DNA of 64,000 nucleotides, taken from contig CM065301.1 of NCBI GenBank assembly GCA_032871835.1, forward strand, positions 35,286,405-35,350,404. Reading direction: 5' to 3'. Positions 1 to 11,544 of this stretch are shown here, in pieces. The DNA comes from Dipteronia dyeriana. Taxonomy: Eukaryota; Streptophyta; Magnoliopsida; Sapindales; Sapindaceae. The number at the start of each line of letters is the position of its first letter. Position 1 is the first letter of the stretch. Made by a program: the position numbers and the translations under genes. The notes beneath the pieces are model-generated. The model was not told where the DNA came from. It searched no databases and saw only the letters and a program-made list of their open reading frames with translations.

Positions 1-1225
1 ATCCATATATCAACTAACACCCTCCAATTAATAATTAATTAATAATTCATAATTATCAATATAATTAAATAATCTAATTATTTAATTAATTTAACTATTA
101 ATATTCATTAATTAAATAATCTCATTATTCAATTAATTCTCGAATAAACACGTATCACTTTTGTAACACAATTAATTGGATAATCTAATTAATTAACCGT
201 GACCTTTGTTACCTAAATCAATCAGGATAGCAAGGGGGCCTAATGGACCCACAGTATTTTGAGCTCCAATAATCCTCAGAATCATTAATTAAACTCTTTA
301 ATTAATATTCATTGATTATTAACTCCGGTGTTATTCTACTAAAAACTCGAAGCTGCACTCTCTCAATTGCAGACGCTTTTACACAGACTGATACAACTCG
401 GTGTCCATCGATATAGCTATTACATATGGTGTGATCCTCCACAATAGTTCATAATTAGAGTTGGGTTATAATGTCCGTTATACCCCTCTAATTACATATA
501 TCCTTTAAGTACCATTGATTCTCTAATGGACAATAAATCATATTTCCTCACGGAATTAGGAGAGCGCTCATATTGTCCAAGCTCTGAATCAACCCTTAAG
601 GGAACTACCGTCTACTTCTCATAAGAAGGAATGGATTCCACTATTGTGTACAAACCTTCCCAGCCATAAGCCAAACCGTAATCCTAACATACGGAGTATA
701 TTGATCAGGAAATCCATCTGACACCCATGGTATATCAAAGACCATGATTTAACCTGAAGGAGTCGATAAGACACTCAGGATTAAGATCACCCATATATAG
801 CCATCGTTTGTTGATATATATGAATCTCATCTGTAAACGGATTTTGGTGAGAGATTCATATAGACCATGGCCCAGTCCTATATGATCTCATCATACAAGG
901 TGCCTCCATTCTCATATCTCCATATGAATGATTCAGGATAGAATCACCGTACATTACAGAATGCACCGCAACTATAGATTAACCACAAATAAAGTACCCA
1001 GCTTTATTTGCTATCTATGGACTCTTTAGATTGCACATCTCTTACTGTATCCATCTGTATATGACATTCATACACACAGTTCGAGATTACATCCGGCAAT
1101 ATTGGATGTTCAATATATGCACAAGTTATAAAATAAACAACACAACAAGAATGAATTGAACTTTTCCTTTTATTTATTTCATAAATCCATTTACAAATTA
1201 CATCTTTAGGGCATAGACCCCAACA
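1..1225 (-). mobile_element. Copia-type LTR, minus strand, cut by window edge
   Basis: Read on the minus strand, the block begins at 1225 with TGTTGGGGTCTATGCCC, a typical plant LTR start, and runs left past the window edge. It has no long open frame and contains short AT-rich tracts. The right boundary is clear because the sequence beyond 1225 changes character. Whether this is a solo LTR or the 5' LTR of an element lying to the left cannot be told, since the other end and any target duplication are outside the window. Assignment to copia rests on general resemblance only. Confidence 0.55.
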
Positions 1226-1264
1226 AAAATACAGGGTAATTTTGTATAATTAACCCTAAATTAA

Positions 1265-1452
1265 ATAAATAGATGGATAATGATAGACATTCAACCCTTT
1301 TATCTAACTTTTTCATCCGATTTGATGTGTGGGCCATTGGATGCTTTGATAAATACATACAGCCAAGTCAAAGCATTTAAATTCAATGACCTACACATCA
1401 AGTTAGATGTAAAGGTTGGATAAAAGGGTTGGATGTCAACCATTATTCTAAA
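1265..1452. mobile_element. Foldback MITE (hairpin of about 190 bp)
   Basis: The left arm (about 1265-1345) and the right arm (about 1372-1452) are imperfect inverted copies of each other. The block CAACCCTTTTATC near 1292 pairs with GATAAAAGGGTTG near 1420, and GATGTGTGGGCCATTGGAT pairs with the arm around 1383-1402. Only about 25 bases separate the arms. This is the structure of a small non-autonomous DNA transposon. No clear target duplication was read. Confidence 0.6.
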
Positions 1453-1713
1453 TAGAGAGGAGACTTTTAAGCATTGCGAGGATTACGTGGTCGAGACATG
1501 GACATATGAACATGTCAAATAACATAACACAAAAGCACTACGAATGTCAAAAGTTCTTTTCTACTTTTCTACATAATTCATAAACCATTTTTTAGGTGGT
1601 TTCCTTTCCTTTTTTCCCATAGAACAAAAAGCACTTTCTCTCGTCTCCATCTCTAATTGTTAAACAAACAAAACTATTTTGGACCCATTTTACATCTGTG
1701 ATTTTTTGTGTGT
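1453..1713. other. Intergenic stretch, nothing recognised
   Basis: AT-rich sequence between the foldback element and the start of the degenerate MULE-like block. No gene, repeat or terminal motif was recognised. Confidence 0.4.
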
Positions 1714-3314
1714 GAAAATTATAAAAAAATAACCTAACTGCATAATGGATTATTGTTTTTAATCAAAAATATTTAAGTTAATGTTTTTAACCAGATGTAA
1801 GTTACGTTGTCTAAAATACCCTTATTTGCAACAAAAAAAACAATTTGTTTCTATTTTACTAAATATATATACTTTTTTTAACTTTTAAACCTAACCCTAA
1901 ATCCTAAAAGGTGTCTGACCTCACTCACTCTATCAATCTCTCATTTTGCTTCTGTTGACTACGGTTCATCGTTGCAGATCCGTCAACCGCCGTCATCTCT
2001 TCTGCCACCACTTCTACTATTGCATGTATGTATTTACTATTTTATTTCTTTTCTTTGTTACAGTTGATGGAAACTTTCTTAGAGTTGAGCGTAGAAATTG
2101 GGATTTATAAACCATACGAATTTCTATTTTCACTTTCTTCTTTGCAATCGGTTGGTTTTGTTCTTGAGTCTTGTACCCATCATTTGTCTTTTTGTTTTTT
2201 TTTTCTATTTCTTGTTTTATTCACTCCTAATATTTTATGTTGATTGAACTTTGAAATTATATTCTATTTTGTCTTTGATTAACTGGCCTTTTGTTTTTAG
2301 GTTGGTTGTTAATCTATTTATATCTTCTTCTTTTTTTATGTGGGGTTGGTTTTTAATGGTTTTTAATGGTTTTTCAGTTATTGATTTCTTGATATTTTGT
2401 TAATATGTGTTTATATTTTGTAAGATTTAAGAAATGTTGATAGGTTTGTGAAAGTGAGAGAAGTTTGAAGATCATACTACAACTACTAGCTTTTTGGAGA
2501 AAAAAATAATAATTTTCCAATATCTAAGTCTTAAAGGTTGATTCTTGAAGTTTTTTTTGCTTTGATTTCTTTGATTCTTTGCTCAGAAAAAAGAAATTAC
2601 TTTCTATTTTGTTTTCTTTCCTTTTTTTTCCTACAACTAAGTTTTTTTTTCCTTGTATTATGTTGATTAATTTAAATTGATTAATTTTGTTGCTTTCATG
2701 ATTTTAACTGTGTTTTTTCTCCTGGGAAAGAAGAATTGGAAGATTTGGTTCCCAGATCTTCCAAAAAAATATTATTTATTTATTTTTCTTTCATTTTCAT
2801 CAATAATTTTCTTTTTTTATACATAAATTTTAAAAAATATTGAGAGATATGGGTTCCTAGATCTCCTAAACAATTGGCCTTTAAAATTATTTTAAATTAT
2901 TATTTATTTAATTTTCCTTTTGTTCATTAAAGTTTCTATTTTTTATTGGTCAACAATGGTGGAGTTTTGGTATGGTTTTTGTTTAGAAATTGATTGATAT
3001 TTTGGTTGGTCTTGTGAATGAACATGTTTTGAAGATGAGTTTGTAATGATGAAGAGTTGAGTTTCTAGTTCTTAAAGGATTGTTCAAGCTTAGAGTAACC
3101 ATTGAACAACATTTTGGAAGTGAGGCACTCAATGTGTTTGATAAAATTACTCAACGAAAAACAATAGGCAAATCTGCTGCGAAAAACGACTCAGCAACAT
3201 GTTTTTTTTTTAACTTGGTTAGTAACCGTTGAATCTGTTTAACATGTTTTTTTTTTCAAATTCTCATTTCTATTTCCACTTATTGACATTAACAATTATT
3301 ATTGGTAAATGCAG

Positions 3315-3414
3315 GAAGAGTTGTTGCGTGTTCATCATGAAGTACATGGAAAATATTGTTCAAGACAAATCTTACCAAATGAACTTCACAGCGGATGAAG
3401 GACATTTGGAGTGA
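3315..3414 (+). pseudogene. Ulp1-like (peptidase C48) C-terminal exon fragment
   Basis: A short exon-like piece follows a good splice acceptor (AAATGCAG ending at 3314) and ends in TGA at 3412-3414. Its translation contains SCCVFIMKYMEN, which resembles the DCGVFVMKYME signature around the catalytic cysteine of Ulp1/SENP proteases. The usual Asp-Cys-Gly is replaced by Cys-Cys, so residues are lost or changed. The His and Asp of the triad are not seen upstream. Ulp1 family enzymes remove SUMO from proteins; this fragment cannot encode one. It is most likely a transposon-borne remnant. Confidence 0.5.
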
Positions 3415-4186
3415 AACTGTATAATGGTTTTTTCAAGCTTTGTTGTTATGCTAATGACATTAAATAGATGTTGTCTAAACATTAAAAATATTATTTCTAT
3501 TTAAAACTAGTTAATCGAGACTCTATAGTGGGTAGAGTGATATGGTTTTATAATACAATGTTGTGTTGTGTTCCTAAGATATGATATTGTGATTAATGCA
3601 GGTAATCAAATTTTTTGATAATATCAACAAACAGAGGAAAGTCTATCGAAATTTCTGTCATGTATCCGTTTTTAGTCCCAAGTTATTAACCAATCTTTAA
3701 AATCAAATAATAAAGTATCTGTAAATAGAGGAAAGCTTATTAACATTCCAAATTGTTTAAACAACCAACAAAAACTAAGACTATAAATAATATTCAACGA
3801 CTAACATAAAATGAAAGTTTTAACAATTAACAACCAATACTCGTTAAAAGTTGTAACGTTATAGTAGGTCATGGTTTTACTTCCACGTTTGAGCATGTCT
3901 GAATATTATGTCTAAGCATAATTTGTCTAGATCCTCCATAATTGATACATACCTTTAAAAGAGACACTTCTGAGGAAGAATGTATCCTAAATTATTCTGG
4001 CATGCCCGATGGTCTTCTCCCTTTCGGTGGATGTACAATGCAAGAACTAACATATTCTCCCCTAACTCATTGCATGACAACTTGTTTTCTACTCACTCCC
4101 TAAAAAGTCCCCCATCCACATAATCTAAAGCGTCTCAACGACCATTGTAATTGATTGCTATATTAAAGATTTTTATAGTTCATGTT

Positions 4187-5080
4187 GGGGTATGAAATAT
4201 CCTATGTATATTATGTTGGACATGAAATATCCCATATATGTCATGTTGGAAATGAAATATCTCATGTATGTTATATTGAACATGAAATATCTCATGTATG
4301 CAGTATTTCATGTAAGACATGAAATATCACAAGTATATCATGTTGGACATGATATATCTCATGTATATCATGTTAGATGTGAAATATCTCATGTATATCA
4401 TGTTGGGTATGAATAATCCCATATATGCAGTATTTCATGTAAAACATGAAATATGTCATGTATATCATATTTGATATGAAATATCCCATGTATATCATGT
4501 TGGGAATGAAATAGCGTATGTATGTCATGTTGACATAAAATATTATATGTATGCGGTATTTCATGCCCATATATATCATATTTGGCATGATATATCTCAT
4601 GTATATCATTTGGGTATGAACTATCGCATGTATGTCATATTGAGCATGATATATCTCATGTATATCATTTTGGATATGAAATATCTCATGTATGTCATGT
4701 TAACTGTGAAATATCTCATGTACGATGCATTTCATGTTGATGATAAAATATCTCATGTATGTCATATTAGACATGAAATATCTCTTATATGTCATGTTGG
4801 GTATGAAATATCCCACGTATGTCATGTTGGGTATGAAATATCTTATGTATGTCATGTTGGATATGAAATATCTCATGTATATCATGTTGGATATGAAATA
4901 CTACATGTATATCATCTTGAAAATAAAATATCTCATGTATGTCATATTGGATATGAAATATCTGCTATATACGGTATAATATCACATATATATCATGTTA
5001 GGCATGAAATATCTTATATATGTCACGTTGGGTATGAGATATCCTATGTATGTCACTTTGGGTATGAAATATCTCATTTT
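4187..5080. repeat. Minisatellite, 30-bp unit, about 30 copies
   Basis: Diverged tandem units of the form TATGAAATATCTCATGTATG plus TCATGTTGGG repeat every 30 bp. The period is a multiple of three, so the array stays open in several frames on both strands and translates into 10-residue repeats such as MKYLMYVMLG. These open frames are by-products, not genes. A palindrome-like variant (GCAGTATTTCATGTAA and relatives) recurs at about 4301, 4427 and 4553, that is every 126 bp, suggesting a higher-order unit in the left half. Confidence 0.9.
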
Positions 5081-5315
5081 CTTTAAAAATACATGATTTC
5101 ACAATATCATATGATGTGTCACGTTAAACATCAAATGTCTCACTTATGTCACGTTTAACGTGGCATACTGTGTGAAAAAATGGTAGTTTTATAATTTATT
5201 GGTTAAAAATAATAATATAGTATTATAATTTGTTATAAACAATAAAAATTTAGAATTTAATTAAAAATAATAATTCATTTCCTGATTTGACTATTTTCGT
5301 AAAAGTTTCTTTTTT

Positions 5316-5664
5316 CTTCATCCTTTCTTCTGCTAGTTCATGTGGTATGCAAAATTTGTCTTATTAGGCCGATTCAAGTGAGTTAGACATCAGTTGACCA
5401 CAAAAGTTTTCGTAGTAGGTCAAGGCATATAATTGTTTAGTTTATAAATTCCCATTTATGGTTAACGAAATCAACAGAATAATCAACAGAATATATTTGT
5501 ATTTAACATCCCTGCTCTAAAAGAAACTAAAACATTTGATTCTTCAGTCTATTTGCCTCTGGGTAACAAGGACATCGCTCACTGGATACAATTACGAACT
5601 GTTTGGTGCACCAAACTAGGGAGGATTGGATTATTTCGAGTCCCGTATTGAATTCTCAAATTCC
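5316..5664. other. Intergenic stretch, nothing recognised
   Basis: AT-rich sequence between two MULE-like blocks. No open frame, RNA gene or repeat was recognised. Confidence 0.4.
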
Positions 5665-5784
5665 TTGGAGTCCATAACTATTGCTTTTAGTCCTACGTCG
5701 TGTTATTATTTTATTAGATTTTATTGGAAGTCCATAACTATTGCTTTTAGTCCTGCGTCGTGTTATTATTTTATTAGATTTTAT
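5665..5784. repeat. 60-bp tandem duplication
   Basis: Two copies of a 60-bp unit starting around TCCATAACTATTGCTTTTAG (5671 and 5731) are nearly identical; one visible change is CTACG versus CTGCG. The second copy runs into the first bases of the MULE that starts at 5776, so the duplication abuts the insertion site. Confidence 0.9.
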
Positions 5785-6795
5785 GAAACTAACTCATTTT
5801 GAGGGGTTGAAGTTAACGACTATTTTTTTTTTTTAAAAGTCGTAAAACTAACTTTTTTTGACAATATTACCCTTTTTTTTCTTTAAAAATTACGTTCCGA
5901 TTAAAGGGCACAGTGATGAAACACAATAAATCCCTAAAATTGTTTCAAATCGACCAAACCTTTTGCCAAATTTCAAAACCCCAAACCTCTCTCAAAATCC
6001 CTCTTCTGTTTCAAATCGACTAAACCACCAGTGAGATTCCAAAATCCCAAACCTCTCTGGCAGCTCTCGACCAAAGCTCTCTCAAAATCTCTAATCCCTT
6101 TGAAAATCCCTAACCTGTCTGAAATCCACCAAACCTCTCTCAAAATCCCTAATTTCTATTATTGAAGACAATGACGCCGCACCGAAAATTTGAAGACAGC
6201 GACGGTACCGGAAGGTTGAAGATGACGACTGAAGGACCGTTGAACGATTGAAGTCGACGATTATTTGTGAAGTTGAAGTCGACGATTGAAGGTCTGTTGA
6301 ACGACTGAAGGACTGGAAGGTAGAAGTCGACGATAGAAGGTAATGGTTCTTAAATTTTCAATTATTATTTGTGAAGTTGACTGTTGAACCCTAATTAATT
6401 TTAGTTTGAAATATTTGTAAATGCTACTAAAAATCCCTAATTTATAAGAATCCCTAATTGTTGGGTTGTTGTTTCAGGGTGTTTGTTTTGGAGTGGTTTG
6501 AAATTAGTTGTTTTGTATATGAATTTGAAATTATCAATTGTGTTCTTTGCTCTGTGTCACAAATTTATTAATACGAAATTTTAAATCTCTTGATTATTAA
6601 AACTAGAACATGTGACCACATTCTCTTCTCCAGCTGCATCTGTCATTTCTATTTGACTGGAAACAACACCGTCGTTTGCTACTTTTGCTTTCTCCATTGA
6701 GTAAAGTGACACCAAACAATTTCGATTTTAAAAGCATATGCCAAAAAATAACTCAAAAGTCAAAGCAAAGTGAATTAAAAATCTATAGACTACAC

Positions 6796-6802
<7 letters not shown>

Positions 6803-6826
<24 letters not shown>

Positions 6827-6827
6827 A
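6803..6827. repeat. (TA)n microsatellite
   Basis: About twelve TA dinucleotides in a row inside the 5776-10581 MULE, after a short CTCTCTC run. Confidence 0.9.
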
Positions 6828-7329
6828 AGACACTGCAAGTATATATTAATGGAGTAGTATAAGAGTTTTGCATTTTCCGGATATGATGGAAATTTGACAG
6901 ATGCATATGCGGTTGGGTTGATACATATATTCAGCTAATTTTATCTTCTTGTTGAGAAACATTTGGTGCTGGATAATATTGCTGATTTATAATTGGGGAT
7001 GGTTTTATTGGAATAAAACTTGTAATTTTATCATGATTTTGTGAGTGCAACAACTCCAATATTTTAGATTTATTCAAGTGGTAGTGTAGTAGAGGTGATC
7101 AAAGTCAGATTGGTCGAGTCCTCTATAGCTTTGAGCTTGATGTGAAGTTGTTTTCTTGAAAATGGATGTATAAAGTTGTAATGATGATCCAAATGAATAA
7201 GATAGTCTTTCTTATGTTTTCACCTGGTTGCTTCTACGATGATTATGCACTTGAGGTGCCTTGTTAACAATTGCTTATTCAAACAACATTCTGGGCTGAT
7301 AATAGTGTAGAAATTTACCACAAATGTTG

Positions 7330-7500
7330 CACAAATACTTTCATAACAGAGTTTGAAATTCCTAACATTGTTTGGATTTTCAAATGATGTTAGGAGTTTC
7401 TAACGCTGGTGGGAACTCCAAACGCTGCTAGGAATTCCAAACAGTGTTTGAAACTCCTAACATCGTTTGGAATTCCTAAGAGCGTTTGGAATTTAACTTT
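7330..7500. repeat. GGAATTCC-type repeat cluster 1
   Basis: Diverged units of about 20 bp built on TTGGAATTCCTAACNNNGTT alternate in orientation because the core GGAATTCC is palindromic. This is the first of three such clusters in the MULE. Confidence 0.7.
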
Positions 7501-7607
7501 TAACTATCAGCATTGAATCGAATATACATAAAGATGTGTCTCTAGACTGCTGTTGCGAAATAAGTTAGATGATTTGCATTTTTTAGTGGTTTTATGTTAT
7601 ATTTCAG

Positions 7608-7754
7608 GAACATAGAATGGGAGAACAGAAATCATGTGATTGTGGACTTTTTGTCATTAAGTTTTTGGACCATTTGATACATGGTAAATCTATCGACTTG
7701 GTCCAACCCGATAAAGTCAAGTATTTCAGAACATACTTGTGTTTAAATCTTTGA
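7608..7754 (+). pseudogene. Ulp1-like (peptidase C48) C-terminal exon in MULE
   Basis: An exon begins after a splice acceptor (TATTTCAG ending at 7607) and ends at TGA 7752-7754, giving about 48 residues. It contains QKSCDCGLFVIKFLDHL, the signature around the catalytic cysteine of Ulp1/SENP cysteine proteases (Gln-x-x-x-Asp-Cys-Gly). The family's His and Asp residues should lie upstream but were not found, so only the C-terminal end is visible. Ulp1-like genes are frequently carried by plant MULEs (KI-MULEs), which fits its place inside 5776-10581. It could be the last exon of a longer decayed gene in the element, or a captured fragment. An active protease is unlikely. Confidence 0.7.
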
Positions 7755-8379
7755 CGATCTAGAATAGCCTTGTTAACAACATTTTCATTTTTGCTCTCTA
7801 ATTTTGATATTAACAACATTAGCCATATTAATGTATCAAACTATGCAGATTGTGTTAATGTAACAAATTGAGCAGATGTTAACAATCTGTGGTGCAAATT
7901 TTTGTATGAATTTAAACTGTTATGAATTACACAACACAGTAAGTTTATTGACTAATAATTCTTCAATGTTATGAATTACACAACACTGTTATTTGAATAT
8001 TATAACTCTATAGATTTTGATACTTGCATCTTATTAACAGTACAGATTTTGTCCAATAACAGTATTTGTGAATTGCAAAACAGAAATCTTAACATTACAC
8101 AACACTGTCATTATTACACAAATTCCATGACATCAATTTAACCTTACACACAAAATGTACCAAGCAAAACTTCATTTTGATTGTGAACTCTTTGGATTAA
8201 CATTAACAGGACAAGATATGATGTTTTGTAATGATTCATACGATGTTTTCCTTGAAACTGAAATTATTCTTGACTTTTTCAATGAATAAGAAGTTAATGA
8301 TTAAATTTCTAAACAAATATTATAAACTCATGGTACAGTGAATAAACAACATATTCTAAATCCAAACTATATTTAATCT

Positions 8380-8670
8380 GGATGCCGTTGGGAATTTTCA
8401 ACACTGTTTGGAATTCCCAATGCTTTGGGAATTCCTATCGCTATTTGGAATTCTCAACACAATTAGAAATTCCCAATAGAGTTAGGAATTGTGTTGGAAA
8501 TTCCCATCGCAGTTTGAAATTCGTAACACAGTTAGGAATTCACAACAGAGTTGAGAATTCTCATCGTAGTTAGGAATTCCTAACTGTGTAACTACGTTGG
8601 GAATTCCCAACTTTACTGGTAATTCCTAACTCTATTTTGAATTCCCGACACAGTTAGAAAAACTGTGTTG
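8380..8670. repeat. GGAATTCC-type repeat cluster 2
   Basis: About a dozen diverged units like GTTAGGAATTCCCAACACA in tandem. The cluster is followed by a sequence that recurs after cluster 3. Confidence 0.8.
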
Positions 8671-9464
8671 GACACTTTAAAAAAAAAAAAAAAACTAACA
8701 ATTGTCCAGATTGAATATAACAATGGAAAATTAACCACACTAACATCAAATTCAAACAAAACCCATCCACTATTACATTCATGTCAACTATTTTCACAAA
8801 AATAAACAACCCTAATGCACAAATCAAAGTAAATAGGAGATTCAAAATAGAAATAAACTTTATATTTATGTTAAACTTAAAATTGATCACAACAACGTCA
8901 AATACACACAAGACCCATGCTTTATTATGTATTTTTTTCCTGCTAGCAACCAAGCATCACAACAATATAATTAAGACACGAAATCAAGCAAAAATACCAA
9001 GAAAAACTCTAATTAACATTACACAACGTTGTCAAACAACATTACTCAACACTTTCTTTATATTTTTCCTGCTCTTTAAACACTGTCAACACTCTCAGCA
9101 CTATCAACACTATGTACTGGACGGTTGACACACTTTTTATTCCATCGGAGACGGTATAAAGCATACACCTTATATGCCTCCGATAGGGAGTTATAGGACT
9201 TCACAAAACTTCCATCAAATCCATTGTTCTTCATACGAGGTTTCTTTTGAAACTGAAATTAGTCTTGACTTTCCATATTGATACTTGAACTTCCCATCAC
9301 TTTCACTTCATTCCCCATCGTATAAAACAACAAACGGAACTTTATTCATGCAACCTTTCAAATGAATAAGAAATTCATGATTAAATTCCTAATCAAATAT
9401 TATATATTCATGGTAAAGTGAATTTACAAAATATTCTAAATCCAAACTTTGTTAATCTTGATGC

Positions 9465-9735
9465 CCCTAGAATTCCTAGTTGTGTTGGGAATTTCCAGCT
9501 GTGTTAGGAATTCCCAATGCAATTAGGAATTTTTATCTCAGTTAGGAATTCTCAACACCGTTAGGAATTTCAAATTGAGTTGGGAATTCCAAAAGCAGTT
9601 AGGAATGCCCAACACAGTTAAGAATTCCCAACGCAGTTATGAATTTCCAACTCTGAGTTGGGAATTTCATTCCTAAATTTGTTGGGAATTTAATGGAATT
9701 CCCAACGATGTTAGGAAAAACTGTGTTGGACACTT
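9465..9735. repeat. GGAATTCC-type repeat cluster 3
   Basis: A further dozen units of GTTAGGAATTCCCAACACAG type. Both flanks match those of cluster 2: AATATTCTAAATCCAAACT before, and AAAAACTGTGTTGGACACTT after. Confidence 0.8.
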
Positions 9736-10590
9736 TTAAAAAAAAAATGCTATCAATTGTGTAGATTCAATTCAATAATGGAAAATTAACCACACCAACA
9801 TCAAATTCACACAAGGCTCATGTTATATTAAATTCATGTCAACTATTTTTATAAAAATAAGTAACCCTAATGCAAAAATTAAACTAAAAAAATATTTAAA
9901 TATTAAATAAACTATAAATTTATATATAAAATTAAAATTGAGCACACCAACATCAAATTCAACCAAGACTCATGCTCTATTATGTTGATGAAAACAATTT
10001 TCACCAAAATATGCAATCCTAATGCACAAAGGAAAGTAAAAAAGAGATGAAAAAGAGAAATATATTTTAGATTTACGTTTAAACTTTAAATTGATCAAAA
10101 CAACATCAAATTCACACAAGACTCATACTTTATTATGTAAATGCAAACTATTTCCACAACAAATTAACACACAATTAAATACGAGATTTAACTAAAAATT
10201 AAAAAAAAACTCACCTCAAAGCATGAATACAAAGGTACCCTTGTTGTGGATGAATATTTTTGAGTTGTTCAATGGTGGAGAATGATAATTACTAAAATTC
10301 AAAATGAAGGAAGAGAGAACAAAAAAAAAACTAAGAGAGAAGAATGGGAGAAACCGAAATTGGGTGTTGTGGTGTAGAGAGAGGTGGAAATAAGAGGACA
10401 AGAATGGTGTTGTGGTGGGATAATAGATATAAATAGAATTGATAGGTTAAGTGAAATGAAAAAGTGAGTAAGGGTATAACAATATTTATATATCAAAAAA
10501 GAGTTAGTTTTACAAATTTTTTCAAAAAGAGGTTAGTTATCGACTTGAGCCTCCTAAATGGGTTAGTTTCTAATAAAACCCTATTTTATT

Positions 10591-10780
10591 TTATTAATAA
10601 ATAAATTCAAAAATAATTTACTAAATTTTATTAAAAATAATATAAAAGTATTATTTATTTAAAAATATTTTTAGATTTTATTAATTAAATAATATATGAA
10701 TTTTTTATACAAACTAAATAATATATGACTAAAATATTCATTATATTAATTTTATTTTATTTTCAAATTTAATCCAAATT
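10591..10780. other. AT-rich spacer
   Basis: Very AT-rich sequence between the MULE and a tandem duplication. No gene is seen. Confidence 0.5.
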
Positions 10781-10911
10781 TATGTTTTACCAAACAAAAC
10801 ATAGTATTAATTTAATCTAATATCATATTTCTCCAAAAACAGCAATTTATGTTTTACCAAACAAAACATAATATTAATTTAATCTAATCTCATATTTCTC
10901 CAAAAATAGCA
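10781..10911. repeat. 67-bp tandem duplication
   Basis: Two copies of a 67-bp unit starting TATGTTTTACCAAACAAAAC at 10781 and 10848, differing at a few positions. Confidence 0.9.
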
Positions 10912-10984
10912 TATTACTGATTTAATCCAGTCGAACCACATGAAACAGTGTGTTAGGGTTTTACAATTAGAGTAAAATCCGTAT

Positions 10985-11544
10985 GGGTGCGTTTGGCACG
11001 GAGATGGAACAGGATAAGGTGGGACTGGACAGGACTGGACAGGACTGGACATGTTGTTCTAAGTTGTGTTTGGAAGACCTGGACAGAACTATAAACTATA
11101 CAGTTATGCGTTTGGTATGGCTGGGACTGGACGGAACAAAAGATTCAAATGATTAGAGTACCCTTCTTAATATATAACAACATAGACTATAATAATATAT
11201 ATATTAATATAATAGATCATTTGATTATATATTATTATTATATATAATATATATAATATAATATATTTAATATAAATAATATATATATAATAATATCATG
11301 TAATTATAATATATAATTTATTGAACATGATTGTAATTGTTTAAAAATTTAAAGAGTAAATTAGTCTTTTTAACATATGTCCTATGTCATGGGACAAGTT
11401 GTCTTAGGGTCTTGAATGGAATAAGTTTTTATGATTTTTGTTCCACCTTGTCCCGTCATATCTCATGCTAAGAACACGTCAAACGTGAGACAAAAACAAA
11501 CTGTCCCACATTATCCTGTCCTGTCCCGCGTACCAAATGCACCC
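10985..11544. mobile_element. MITE of about 560 bp, Tourist-like
   Basis: The termini GGGTGCGTTTGGCACG (left) and the reverse complement of the right end, GGGTGCATTTGGTACG, are inverted repeats that continue into AACAGGATAAGGTGGGAC versus GACAGGATAATGTGGGAC. TAT flanks both sides, a 3-bp duplication like that of PIF/Harbinger-type MITEs, although the usual target is TTA or TAA. The middle is an AT-rich stretch with no coding capacity. A short 10-bp array (AGGACTGGAC) lies at about 11023-11052. Confidence 0.7.

Larger units (their letters stand above)
1714..5315. mobile_element. Degenerate MULE-like element with Ulp1 remnant
   Basis: The two ends of this block look like long, eroded terminal inverted repeats. 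GGATTATTGTTTTTAATC near 1747 resembles the reverse complement of the sequence near 5262-5280, and a further GTTTTTAACC block occurs inside both ends. A leader-like stretch at 1890-2025 is followed by intron-like sequence, a remnant of a Ulp1 protease C terminus at 3315-3414, and a 30-bp minisatellite. Plant MULEs of the Kaonashi (KI-MULE) type carry Ulp1-like genes, which supports the call. No target duplication was found, so the limits are approximate. Confidence 0.42.
8190..10160. repeat. Internal 1-kb duplication and 150-bp tandem units in MULE
   Basis: The block from about 8235 to 8850 recurs at about 9240-9870 in the same order: GAAACTGAAATT, the AAATCCAAACT stretch, a GGAATTCC cluster, and GGAAAATTAACCACAC. 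Within it a unit beginning near AAAATTGATCACAACAAC and containing CAAGACTCATGC repeats about every 150 bp (near 8728, 8877, 9780, 9930 and 10083). No coding sequence is visible across this stretch. Confidence 0.65.
5776..10581. mobile_element. Non-autonomous MULE (4.8 kb) with 9-bp TSD
   Basis: The ends are long inverted repeats of about 100 bp. AGATTTTATGAAACTAACTC at the left matches the reverse complement of the right end (GGGTTTTATTAGAAACTAAC), and a second shared block (GTAAAACTAACT, then TTTTTTGA) lies further in. The element is flanked by TATTTTATT at 5767-5775 and 10582-10590, a 9-bp target duplication as expected for Mutator-like elements. Inside are a leader with CTCTCAAAATCCCTAA repeats (5935-6160), a Ulp1 C-terminal exon, and GGAATTCC-rich repeat clusters. 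No transposase frame was recognised, so it is probably non-autonomous. Confidence 0.85.

Noticed and set aside
2028..2243. 71-codon frame as a gene
   Set aside because: T-rich, hydrophobic composition typical of intron or leader DNA, with no recognisable domain.
4192..5086. Several open frames of 60-179 codons on both strands
   Set aside because: They arise from the 30-bp minisatellite, whose unit length is a multiple of three; composition is purely repeat-derived.
8654..9128. Overlapping frames of about 100 codons on both strands
   Set aside because: They lie in the AT-rich duplicated repeat block of a MULE and show no domain or codon bias.
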